A stretch of DNA of 64,000 bases from Erodium maritimum (taxonomy: Eukaryota; Streptophyta; Magnoliopsida; Geraniales; Geraniaceae), in assembly GCA_963921825.1 (NCBI GenBank), contig OY997591.1:40135825-40199824 (forward strand), in the 5' to 3' direction. The translations under genes and the position numbers were made by a program. Shown one piece after another: positions 45,555 to 55,110 of this stretch. How positions within the stretch are numbered: position 1 is the stretch's first letter; each line of letters opens with the position of its first letter. Below the pieces are notes generated by a model, which did not search any database, had not been told where the DNA came from, and was given only the letters and a program-made list of their open reading frames with translations.

Positions 45555-45571
45555 ATCTACCCCCCTTAAAG
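45555..45571 (-). other. Polypurine tract
   Basis: The minus strand reads CTTTAAGGGGGGTAGAT directly before the LTR start TGTAATAACC. It marks the 3' LTR of the derivative. Confidence 0.88.
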
Positions 45572-45601
45572 GAATTTCGTCAGCGAAATTTAGAATAACG
45601 C

Positions 45602-46706
45602 TCATATAAGGTACAATAAACACGTACCCTGAAAGGTCTCGCGGTAGGTAGGGGATCCTGGGGGCCGGGAGTCGGTAACCGCGTACACTCTTCCCTCCGA
45701 CTCCTGCTGCCTCTGACCCGGCGTACTGACCGCTGGATACCCATAGCTCTGCTGTTGTCTCGGAGCCGGCGCGCTCGTCGACGGTTGCGAAAACCTCGAC
45801 TGTTGACTCTGACGAGGGCGGCCTATGGGCGACTGCGCGGTATACGACAACTGCGGTCGCTGCGCTGATGTCGTTCCCAACGGCTCATGGCACCATGCCA
45901 TCGTGTGTCCCACCCGGCCGCACCGGAAACAACTGGTCTCGTCGGCTCTCGACCCCGAGCCCTGGCCTGTTCGGCTGGTCGCTGGTAGTGCCGCGTGCCC
46001 TCCTCTCGTCCGGCACCCTCGCTGCAAGTGGTCTGGCTGCCCGCAGAGATAGCATGCCGGCACCCCCTCTGTCGCAACTGGCCCCACGGACGCCACTGAC
46101 CCATGCTGTCTCGATCCACCCTGATGAGTCTGTGGTCGGAAGAACCCCACGGTCATTTGCCTCATCGGGTCTTGTGACTCGGACGGCCCTGTAAAGCTGG
46201 TCGGCCGCTGTCGAACCTCGCGGGTACTGGTCGCATCCCGGATACCCTGCTCCACCGTCGCTGCGGTGTCCACGAGATCGGTATACTTCTGCAACCTCAA
46301 GGCGAGGACCTTATCTTGAATCACCGGTCTCAGTCCCCCCTCGAACCGTAGGCAACGGTTCTGCTCGGTCATCACCATCTCCGGCGCGAATCTGGCCAAG
46401 GCCGTGAATCTGGCCTTGTATCCTGCCACTGTCATCCCCTCCTGCTCCAGATCCAGACACCGCCGATGTCGCTCCAACCGAGCTGACTCGGGAAAAAACT
46501 GTTCCAGAAAAACCGTCTGGAAGATGCTGTAGTCGTGTCCGACACTGTCCCTCACACGCCCCCACCAGTGGTAGGCGCTGTCCCTCAGCTGATGGGCCGC
46601 GAAGGACACTCTGCGACGGCCATCCTCGATGCCTGATGTATCCAGGTCTCGCGTGACCTGCTCTAGCCACCTCTCGGCTAGGTCGGGGTTTGGCTCCCCG
46701 ACAAAC
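45602..46706 (-). pseudogene. Tekay-type gag, open but lacking both ends
   Basis: The frame is open over 1.1 kb. It contains the capsid segment (AERWLEQVTRDLDTSGIEDG, SAYHWWGRVRDSVGHDYS, RFTALARFAPEMVM), a Gln/Ser/Pro-rich linker and two CCHC knuckles, CYLCGQPDHLQRGC and CFRCGRVGHTMAWC. It runs a few codons past the gag end and then joins PPT-proximal sequence. The N-terminus and start are cut off at 46706. The intact frame contrasts with the stop-ridden gag at 8404-9590. It may reflect a younger insertion or a gag-only lineage whose gag was still used. Confidence 0.85.
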
Positions 46707-46883
46707 TAACATTTTCCGTTACAAACTAACATTTTCCATTAGAGATGACGGAAAACGTTAGGAAAAGCTGCAAAAAAATAACAAGTATACGGTTAGTTTT
46801 TGAGTTCAATAGTCATATTGCAGTTAGTTATTGGAGTTTTTCCTAACTTTCTCCGTCATCTCTAACGGAAAATGTTAGTTTGT
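46701..46883. mobile_element. Small inverted-repeat element (MITE-like)
   Basis: Arms 46721-46767 and 46837-46883 are inverted copies of about 47 bp beginning ACAAACTAACATTTTCC, with few mismatches. The first 20 bases of the left arm are duplicated once more at 46701. The loop is about 70 bases and non-coding. I could not define a target duplication, so the superfamily is open. Confidence 0.75.
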
Positions 46884-47214
46884 GTAATTACCTTAAGTCA
46901 GTAGTGCGATTCTGATCGAAAAATAAGTCAGCAGCAAGTTCTTGAGATGTACAAGTTGGGGATAGTTAGTACCTGAAGTTTTTTCATTAATAAATAAAGA
47001 GTCTTCATAAACCAAAAGATGGAATTCTACAAAACTACAAAAGTAACTCATTAATAATCTGATTTCAAATGCATACCTTGGATATTTAATGTTCTTGAAT
47101 GGTTTGGAGGGCTGAATATCCTTTGGAAATGATGAACAAAGTCGCTTCATTAATTCCTTGAAGAAGAGGCAAAAACAGATTTGTTGAAGTCTTGAATTGT
47201 TCTTGAATGTCTTC
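46884..47214. other. Unassigned stretch
   Basis: Mostly AT-rich, without recognisable protein or terminal repeat. It lies between the MITE-like element and the unrecognised frame at 47215, and may be the internal part of the copia-like element to its right. Confidence 0.35.
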
Positions 47215-47661
47215 TTAATTTTCCTTGGTGATCATGTCTTCTTGGAGTTCCCCATGGTCTTTGAGTGTAATTAACCTCTCCACTTGCTTGCTGAATTCTT
47301 CTGGTAATGCTTTAGTTCCAGACCTTGTCCTTGGTGCTAGTCGCATGCTTGGAAAGTTGCTGATAGCTTCTTTCTCGGTGTTGCTGCATGCTTGGAAAGT
47401 TGCTGATAGCTTCTTCCTCGGGTTCGGATAAACTAGTCTCATGTCCTCATCAGTGGACCAATATGGAAGGCATCTCACCAACTTAATATTTAGTTTATGG
47501 TTGATTTCAAGTGATTGTATCATATACAAAAGGTCTATTGTATCGCATATAAACGGTCTAAGCATATTATCATCAAATAAATCATGCAATACCATAAAAG
47601 TAAACGTGTAATAGCATATTTCATTACTAAGTTGGTCTCCATAAGCCCATATGAAGACCAA
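47215..47661 (-). CDS. Unrecognised open frame of 148 codons in a copia-like interior
   Basis: This minus-strand frame encodes a protein I do not recognise. The N-terminal half is hydrophobic and aromatic (YYTFTFMVLHDLF). The C-terminal half is charged and contains MRLAPRTRSGTKALPEEFSK. A 43-base direct repeat (GCATGCTTGGAAAGTTGCTG at about 47346 and 47389) gives the repeated words FQACSNTEKEAISNFPSM. It lies downstream of the PBS and LTR at 48742-49104 on the same strand, so it could be a captured host segment inside a non-autonomous element, or chance. No gag or pol similarity is visible. Confidence 0.3.
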   Translation of the reverse strand: MVFIWAYGDQLSNEICYYTFTFMVLHDLFDDNMLRPFICDTIDLLYMIQSLEINHKLNIKLVRCLPYWSTDEDMRLVYPNPRKKLSATFQACSNTEKEAISNFPSMRLAPRTRSGTKALPEEFSKQVERLITLKDHGELQEDMITKEN

Positions 47662-48264
47662 AGGTCAATCTTAGGGGTGAAACAAAAACAAGCCTTCAAG
47701 AGAACTCTTCATTTTGAACCTCCATCTTTGAGTTCCACCTCCCACTTACTTTCTTGACCTTCCTTCAAGAACTTGCTCCTTTTGGGAAAAACATCGTCTT
47801 TGACTTCTCTTGTTACAAAGAACTTATTACAATAAAAATAACAACACACATGCCGTATTTAAATTACAAACCCAAATAAAATTAAAGCAAAAAAATTCGT
47901 CGAGATGGGCTATGCTATGTATTATGCATCAAACAACACATACAATATCAGCATATCAAGTGAAACAAGTTATCACTCCTCCGAGTAAACAATTTACTCA
48001 ACGATAATTGTAGCACCTCTAATGGGGTCAAGGGGTTGGTTCTTTGCGAGGTTCGGGGCAACACCACTAGCGGTGGTGTGTGGAGACTTTTCCCACTAAG
48101 GAATTTGAATTGCCAAGGAAAAACCTCACCGGAATTAATCCAACTATTGGATTCCATGATATTCGAATTTGTTTTAAAACAACTCGAATAACCACCATTC
48201 CCTTTAACAAATCACAATCATATTGTGAATTAAACAATTTGTTCATAATAGAGTTTTACAAAGT
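47662..48264 (-). other. Copia-like leader, non-coding
   Basis: No stable frame. Between 48005 and 48100 the minus strand has a short inverted repeat (CCACCGCTAGTGGTG). It lies between the 23-bp array and the unrecognised frame. Confidence 0.35.
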
Positions 48265-48465
48265 ATTAGTGCCCCAACAAGGATGCTACCAACACCTAAA
48301 CAAGGATGCTATGATCACTTGAACTAGGAAGCTATCGGCACCTAAACAAGCATGCTATCATCACCTGAACTAAGATACTATCAGCACCTATGCATGCATG
48401 CTACTAGCACTTGAAAAATACCAAAGGATGCTACTAGTACTCATGCATGTGTGCTACTAGCATCT
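48265..48465. repeat. 23-bp minisatellite, about eight units
   Basis: The word GCTAYYRNCAC recurs at 48285, 48308, 48331, 48354, 48377, 48400, 48430 and 48453. Spacing is 23 bases except for one gap of 30. A typical unit is GGATGCTATGATCACTTGAAC. It lies in the leader of the copia-like element. Confidence 0.85.
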
Positions 48466-48741
48466 TCAACATTCCATAATCATAATATGAAATCAATCAT
48501 CAGTTCGAAACATATTATTTTCACGGTTCATAACCGTGCACCCCATTAAAAAATTTAATTTGCATAATCATAGTTCATAACTATAACACATGTTATATAA
48601 CCCGATTATCCAACATGCTTAAATCATGCAAATTCAGCCTACAATCAAACATGGATCAACATGCAACAAGAAAAATCCTCACAAACCCAAGAGCCAATAC
48701 ATCAACCAAGCATGCATGGTCAATTTAAACGAATTACAAGA

Positions 48742-48755
48742 GGCTCTGATACCAC
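48742..48755 (-). other. tRNA-iMet primer-binding site of a copia-like element
   Basis: The minus strand reads GTGGTATCAGAGCC, directly adjacent to the LTR end AATTCCAACA. This fixes the LTR boundary at 48756 and minus orientation. Confidence 0.88.
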
Positions 48756-49104
48756 TGTTGGAATTCTAGGGAGAAAAATGCAGCGGAAAATAAAAAAAAA
48801 ATGTTCCCTAGAATAGCCTCAGGATCCATGTAATTCCGAGTAAACTTACAAACGAAAAATTAAAGAGATTACCTCTCGATTTTCAATTTGGTTCGAGACA
48901 GGGACCAACTTGTAGCTCGTGTATCTCAGCAACGAACCGTTGGAATCCAAATCCCACTGTCCACTTTGAAGACAAATAAGTGGAAAACGTTCACTCCAAA
49001 AATCAGGAAGAACAGACCTTTGATGAACCTTCCATCGGACTCCTTAAGGTGGCTGGTCGGACAGAATCTGGGCCGAAAAATCTGCCCAGATTTTTCTTCT
49101 CTTC
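48756..49104 (-). repeat. Copia-like 5' LTR, truncated by a LINE
   Basis: It begins TGTTGGAATTCTAGGG next to the PBS. It is cut after about 350 bases by the poly(T) of the LINE at 49105. The TGTTGGAATTC...GCAGCGG start is a common style of plant copia LTR. Confidence 0.7.
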
Positions 49105-50395
49105 TTTTTTTATCAGCAAAACACATTAAATTAAAACCTCTTTTGAGGTGAAAGAGGATTTTTTACAAGGATGAAACAACAATAAAAGCAATTACACCCT
49201 GAAATACACACAAAAAACAAGGGAAAACCTCGAATTCTAACTGTGTTGGAAAGGTGTTTTTCACGTCCTAACTGAGCCTCACCTTTTGTTACATGTCCTA
49301 TACCAAATGTGTTTTTTTTTTACAAAACATGAAAAATGACACCAAAAAAGTGGTATAACTTTCGCATTCGATGGTTTTTCCTCTTAATTTTTTTATAATT
49401 TGCGTTTATCAGTGCACTACAAGAGGTAGGTTGTATAAATTTACCAAAAAACACTTTTTTGTGTCATTTTTCATGTTTTGTAAAAAAAACCACCTTTTGT
49501 ATAGGACATGTGACAAAAGGTGACCTTTGGTATAAGGCATGTAACAAAAGGTGACTATCAGTTAGGACGTGAAAAACACCTTTCCAACACAGTTAGGATC
49601 CGACATTATCCCAGAAAAAACAACTTCTAAGGCCATAACAAGGGAAACTTGCAATGCTAGCAACGAAACTTGCAGCCTAAGGCAACCAGAACCGATCCTG
49701 AACTTCATCAAACACACCATCAGAAAGAGATGTGCCTTTGAAAACCTTGCACAACCAGCAAAACCAAACCCTGCACAACCAGCAAAACCATCCAACTCTA
49801 AGGAAAGCTTAGGAAAAGCTCGATCATGAATCAAAAGGCAAGAGAGGGGCTCGAATTTGTTAGATCAGAAAGGCAGAAGGTAATCCACTCTGAGAGAGAA
49901 CATGATGTTGAAAAATGAGAAAAAGGATGACTTAGATCTTCCCAAGAAATATCACCAAGCAAGACATCAAACTGAAATTCAAGAAAAGGAAAGATGCTAG
50001 GGATGTCAAGGCTTCTGCAAGAACACTGCAAAAGAACCAATAATCCAGAGAAAAGGAGAACCAAAACCACTCAACCTAACAAGACTACCCACACTCCCAA
50101 AGGAAACAAGCCAAAAACACCCACACATAGATCAAACAAAGCCCCTTACATAGAGAGGAGGAGCTAAAAGACCCACCCAAAACGTAAACAACCTACCTCA
50201 CCAGAGACCTAAACTCGCAGGCAATAAAACCCAAGGAAGAAACACCCCCAGAACCCCACCCAATACCTAATGAAATAGGAACCAAGAACTAGGCACAAAA
50301 CCACAGAGGATAGTAAAAAAAAAGATCAAAGACCAATCATAAGTAGCTTATGAAACCAGGCAAAAGAAGAGCCATTCAAAGCCCTCAACAGAGCT
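49105..50395 (-). mobile_element. LINE 3' end (UTR) with foldback insertion
   Basis: The poly(T) 49105-49111 and the terminal hairpin CCTCTTTT/AAAGAGG (49137-49157) match the LINE at 15413. The rest to about 50395 is A/C-rich 3' UTR without a frame, interrupted by the foldback element 49237-49596. The copy is severely 5'-truncated. The right border is approximate. Confidence 0.7.
49237..49596. mobile_element. Long-inverted-repeat foldback element
   Basis: Arms of about 125-145 bases (49237-49362 and 49452-49596) are inverted copies: CTAACTGTGTTGGAAAGG..., with the CACGTCCTAACTGA and ACAAAACATGAAAAATGACAC blocks. The right arm has about 28 extra bases in which an ACAAAAGGTGAC phrase is repeated. 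The central 90 bases are unique. No coding and no clear target duplication are seen. Confidence 0.8.
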
Positions 50396-50685
50396 TGACA
50401 TCTTTGTTTCCATGCCTAGCATTCTCTTCTTGGCCTCGATCATAGTTGTATTGCCATCTTGGCCTTGGGTTTTGATAAAAATATGGTTGTCCATCATCTT
50501 CAAAGTCTTGTATGTCGTCTTCATTTTGGTTCAATCTTAGAGCATTCACATTTCTAATGGGATTTCTACGTGCATGTGGTGGCTATTACATTGGAATTGA
50601 GTTTGAATGGCAGCAAGCATCTGAGGTATGTTTTCTTCACCTTGATCTTCCATAGTTCTAGATTTTGCTATTTCTCCAAACAAAA
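50396..50685 (-). pseudogene. Gypsy-type gag fragment
   Basis: The minus strand encodes TMEDQGEENIPQMLAAIQTQF, then after a frameshift NALRLNQNEDDIQDFEDD and QPYFYQNPRPRWQYNYDRG. This resembles the N-terminal region of plant Ty3-gypsy gag. It is an isolated 290-base scrap between two LINEs. Its parent element is not otherwise in the window. Confidence 0.55.
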
Positions 50686-50689
50686 AAAA

Positions 50690-51097
50690 GGTGATATTTG
50701 TTCGAGATTCTACCATCGTATTGCCAATTTGAGAGCTGCCAGAAATAATCTTTTTCAGGTGCAGGTTAATGGTGTCGTGTTCTCTGGTCCGGATGCCATC
50801 AAAATTCAGATTGTAGAGCATTTTAAACTTCGGTTTTCAAAGCCATAGGTCACCAGATTACCGTTGCAATCCTTGCCTTTCGCTCGTCTCTCCTCCTTTC
50901 AAGCTTCAATGTTGATTGAGCCGTTCTCAGTCACTGAAATCAGAGTTGCGATCCGGGACTGTGGTGATGATAAGGCGCCCGGGCCTGACGGGTTCTCGCT
51001 CTTATTTATCAAGACATGTTGGGATACTCTTAAAGACGATATACTCTGCTTCTTTTCGGAATTCTTCGTCTCAGGGAAAATTGGAAAGGGTATTAAC
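50690..51097 (+). pseudogene. LINE ORF2, linker and RT start
   Basis: It encodes FYHRIANLRAARNNLFQVQV, which lies between endonuclease and RT in plant LINEs, and then after frame changes DDKAPGPDGFSLLFIKTCWD and FFVSGKIGKGIN, the first conserved RT block. The frame stops at the hAT-like element 51098-51901 and continues on its other side. Several stops and frameshifts make it non-functional. The 5' end at about 50690 adjoins a gag scrap and has no endonuclease, so the LINE was 5'-truncated or cut there. Confidence 0.85.
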
Positions 51098-51901
51098 CAG
51101 TGTTGTAAAAAAAGCTAGGCGCCAATTGGGCGGTGAGGGGTCCTAGGCGCTAGGCGGGGATTAATCGGAGATTAATCGGGGATTAACCGGATGTGTATTT
51201 TTTTTTATTAATAAATATAGATTATCAAATTTAATATTATACTATATAAAAAATATTTAAAAAATAAAAGATTATACATATATATATAAGATGAACTTTA
51301 TATCAACTAAAACATGTATATATATATAGTCTAAAAAAATCATATCATCCTCAAAAACAATATAAATAAATATGACTTAACAAAAAAATATCAATAATGT
51401 GATTTGAACTCAAGACCTAACACTTGAAGTGTCCACAACCAACTCAACTAGCACAATTTAATAGTATTATTTAGTTTGTAAAATATAAATATTGGTATAG
51501 CATGGAAGTATTTCAAACCAACCATTTTAAAGTCCCACATCGCCCAAGTTTCACCAACACTCTCTTCCTTTGTACTATAAAAGTCCATCACTTGTGCCAA
51601 CCACTAAGCACTTAATTCTTGACTAATTTTGGGCTCCATCTTTTTTGGGGCTCAACTTTAATAACGAATTAAGAAAAAGGTTCAAGTTGTAGCCTTTTAT
51701 TAGTTCAAATTTTTAGTTTTTTTTTCATTTTTTTTGGGCTCGGTGGGATTGGGCCGATTAATCGGCGATTGGGCCGACTAATCGGCCAAATCGCCGATTA
51801 ATTGGGCCAAATCGGGTTTGGCCGCCCGACCCGCTTAAAATTGGGCGTTGATGGCCAAATGGGCGCCTAGGCGGGCGCCCAGGCCGATTTTTACATGCAT
51901 G
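51098..51901. mobile_element. Non-autonomous hAT-like element with 8-bp TSD
   Basis: The 5' end CAGTGTTGTAAAAA and the inverted 3' end CATGCATGTAAAAA form an imperfect terminal inverted repeat that extends to the GGCGCC words. The flanks carry GTATTAAC (51090-51097 and 51902-51909), an 8-bp duplication; a ninth base G also matches. A CAGTG start with an 8-bp duplication is typical of hAT. The interior is non-coding, AT-rich, and has subterminal palindromes such as GCCGATTAATCGGC (51763-51776). Length is 0.8 kb. Confidence 0.8.
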
Positions 51902-52305
51902 GTATTAACTCAACCTTTCTAACTCTCATCCCAAAGACAAGCCATGCAGAGACTTTCATTGACTACTGGCCAATTAGTTTGATTTCATCTCTTTATAAGA
52001 TTCTCTCGAAGGTCTTTGCAAATCGCCTTCGTCAGGTTCTAAATGATGTTATTAGTGACGCTCAATCGGGGTTTGTTGCTGGTAGGCAACTTGTGGATGG
52101 GGTTATTATTGCCTCTGAGGTCATTGATTTGGTTAAAAAATCAAGGGAGGAAGTGGTGATTCTGAAACTCGATTTTGAGAAGGCTTTCGATAAGGTGAAT
52201 TGGTCCTATCTCACTGAGGTGGTGTCTAGGATGAACTTTCCATCCAAATGGCGATTCTGGATGAGTTCGTGTTTTCGGGCTCATATTGTAGTTCTTATTA
52301 ATGGC
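51902..52305 (+). pseudogene. LINE ORF2, central RT
   Basis: The open frame encodes STFLTLIPKTSHAETFIDYW, ISLISSLYKILSKVFANRLR, SGFVAGRQLVDGVIIA and KLDFEKAFDKVNWSYL, the latter with the first catalytic Asp of the RT palm. It runs into the solo LTR at 52306 in the word VVLIN-G. The segment itself has no stop. It was broken by the insertion. Confidence 0.9.
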
Positions 52306-54049
52306 TGTAATAACCACTCCCGGTCAACGCCAGTCAAACCTGCGAAAAACAGGAAAATTTAAAAATTTTGGTCAAGCACTTAATTAAACCTAAATTTGAC
52401 TCCTAGGGTCATACCGGACTTAATTTGACCCCCGTTATCGACCAAAGTGAGTTCCGGGGGACTCAGGGCAACTTTCTGATGAATTTGGGAAATGTTGACT
52501 TTTCGCTGGAAAAGTCAACCGAGCGACGTTTTGGTCCATTCGAGGACCGTTTTGGATCCAAAAAGCTTAGCCGTCGTCGCAGCGGTCTTAGTTGAGTTGT
52601 TTCCTAGTAGCCCGTGAAGTTTCATAATTTCTTGGAAAAAGTGCCCGTTCGGGGCCCGAAACGTCCAAATTTCGCGAATCTGATTGGAAAATATCTAGGA
52701 GATATTTTCCAAAAGGTGTGGGACCCACTTGACACATGTCACCAATGTGGTGGTGTTAGGTTTATTGAACAAAACAAAAGATGAGACATATGGGTTAGTT
52801 TTGTAAATATGGAAAACTTGTGTGGTTTTAAAACAAAACAAAAAGGATAAGACTATGTGATGGTCGGCCATGTTGTTCAAAAAAGGAGAAGTTGGTGTTT
52901 TTAGAGAGAGAAAAGAAGAGAGAAGGAAGAGAGAAAAAGAGAAGAGGTTGGGGAAGTTGTGACATTTCTCGTTCATCCAACCCTTGGATCGTCTCAAAGC
53001 TAGGAGAATCGAACTCCCCTCGTCTTCCTCTACGGTAATCACCAAACCGATCTTCGATTTGATTAATTTTGAAAGTTAGGGTTTGAGTAAAACTATTAGT
53101 TTAGGGTTGTATTGAGGTTGGGGGATCGTTGGAGGCGTTTTGGGGCAAAAAGAAATGTTTTCCGTTGTGGCCGTGTAGGGCCCACGTTTTCGGGCCTCGG
53201 GTTTTTCGTGTTCGGGTGGTTTAGAACGTTCCCCAAGTAATTAATCCACACCCGGATCGAAATTTGGAATTAAATTGTGAAAGTTGTAATTGACGGGTTT
53301 AGAAACTTTAAACGCGAATTAAATTACTCGGAAGTCAAAATTTGATTCCGTCAAGTGCCTAGGAACCCTTGAATTATTCTAAGACCGTAGGAACGAAAAC
53401 GGGAATTTTCGGAGCCTCAGAAGAGCGTTTCCAAAACCCGGGCAGATTCGCCACGTCGGGCGAATCGGGCCTTTCCGGGTCCAATATCGACAATGTCGAG
53501 TAATTGGGGAGTTTGGGAGTGATCGACATTATCAGGGTTACTTTTGGGCGTCAGTTTTATTAAAATTCCGCATTATGCCTGCAAGCTTAAAAGCGTTTAA
53601 AATTGTGTTCTTTTGGATCGTGCTGCAGATCGAGGGAAAGGAAAGCTAGGCGAGTGACTGAGATCACGCCGGAGCTTGTTGGTTAAATTTTGGAGAACTT
53701 ATACGAGGTAGGGAAAAGTAGCCGGATCTCAGCCCTGACTAGGGAAAGTTAACAGTAGAATTGCATGTGACACCGGGGTGTCGTGGGTTAAGTAGGTTTA
53801 TCGAATATTAGAAAGGCATGATACGGGAACGTAGCGAATATTAGAAAAGCATGTGATACTTAGTAGTGTCGTAGGAGCAGAGAACTTATCGATGTTAGAT
53901 TACTAGAGGCATATGACCATGCCCGGAGGTTGATTGTGAACTTATCGATATTAGGAGTACTGGAGGCATATGACCATGCCCGGAGGTTGATTGTGAAACT
54001 GTTGATATTAGGACTGTTGGAGGCATTGGTTATGCCGGAGGTTGATTGT

Positions 54050-54460
54050 GTATTTTGTGTCTTGGGTGGCCATGAGAGCCCGTGTTTTAGTTTTGTGTCT
54101 TGGGTGGCCATGAGAGCCCGTTTTTTATTATTGGTGTCTTGGGTGGCCATGAGAGCCCGTGTTTTACTGTTGGTGTGTCTTGGGAGGTCGTGAGTGCATG
54201 TGGGGTTGTTGAACCCGTGTTTTACTGTTGGTGTGTCTTGGGAGGCCGTGAGTGCCTGTGGGGTTATTGAACCCGTGTTTTACTATTGGTGTGTCTTGGG
54301 AGGCCGTGAGTGCCCGTGGGGTTGTTGAACCCGTGTCTTTAATGTTGGTGTGTCTTGGGAGGCCGTGAGTGCCGGTGGGGTTGTTGAGCCCATGAGTTAT
54401 TGTCGGTGTGTCTTGGGTGGCCATGAGTGCCTGTGGAGTATTGAACCTGTGTTGTTGTTG
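54050..54460. repeat. 38-bp-type and 57-bp-type repeats in plus-strand LTR
   Basis: Units of TCTTGGGTGGCCATGAGAGC are followed by units of TCTTGGGAGGCCGTGAGTGC with GTGGGGTTGTTGAACCCGTG. They are reverse-complement relatives of the arrays in the minus-strand LTRs. Confidence 0.85.
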
Positions 54461-54483
54461 TTTGTTGAACTTGCTTGTGATTG

Positions 54484-54818
54484 TGGTTACCTGAGTGAGA
54501 GAGGTTACTGAGACAGGTCGACCGCCTGGCCCGACTTTGTGTCGGGGAAGCGCGTGAGTGAGGGAGGTTACTGAGACAGGTCGACCGCCTAGCCTGAGTG
54601 GTTCGGCAAAGCGCGTGAGTGAGGGAGGTTACTGAGACAGGTCGACCGCCTGGCCTGAGTGGTTATGCAAAGCGCGTGAGTGAGGGAGATTACTGAGACA
54701 GGTCGACCGCCTGGCCTGAGTGGTTCGGAAAAGCGCGTGAGTGAGGGAGGTTACTGAGACAGGTCGACCGCCTGGCGTGAGTGGTTCGGCAGAGCGCGTG
54801 AGTGAGGGAGATTACTGA
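54484..54818. repeat. 61-bp minisatellite, five to six units, only in this LTR
   Basis: The phrase GAGGTTACTGAGACAGGTCG, then ACCGCCTGGCCTGAGTGGTT, repeats about every 60-61 bases. It stands where the 48-bp array lies in the other Tekay LTRs and shares no obvious words with it. Confidence 0.88.
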
Positions 54819-55092
54819 GCAGCTGGTATGCGATCCTTTGTGATCTTGTTTGGTGTGCGATCCTTGGTGATCTTGGGTGTTGCGTGTTGGTCTTTCGAGT
54901 CCTTGGAAGAGGTCGTGATGGTTGTATCGGGTTTACATTCCGAGTCCGAGTGTTGAGTCCGTTGAGGAAAGTAATGGGTTGTGTGTTAGTTGAGTACTTG
55001 AGTTTGGGGATTGTATTCCCGGTGTGGGGGTTGGTTTTGGTGTTACCGGCATTGTCTGCTAAGTATGTCGTAGTCAGTCCGTTATCCGTGGT

Positions 55093-55110
55093 GGTGAGCG
55101 AACGCTCACC
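55093..55110. promoter_or_regulatory. Conserved LTR hairpin with pyrimidine-CAG/GT flank
   Basis: GGTGAGCG-AA-CGCTCACC is followed on the plus strand by CCTAGCTGCTTTTCCTACAG (to 55130) and GTACTG. The flank resembles a 3' splice site. Confidence 0.55.

Larger units (their letters stand above)
42278..46706 (-). mobile_element. Tekay-type derivative: 3' LTR, PPT and gag only
   Basis: A minus-strand Tekay relative inserted in Athila gag. LTR 42278-45554 is followed by the polypurine tract 45555-45571 and then, after about 30 bases, by the protease/gag junction and gag up to 46706. Protease, RT, RNase H, integrase and chromodomain are all missing. The right side ends at 46706 against an inverted-repeat element, and no 5' LTR follows. 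The flank AGCCA (42273-42277) could not be paired. Confidence 0.88.

Noticed and set aside
49424-49436. CACTACAAGAG word in the loop of the foldback element, as a CACTA transposon end
   Set aside because: No inverted partner at a suitable distance and no 3-bp duplication; probably chance.
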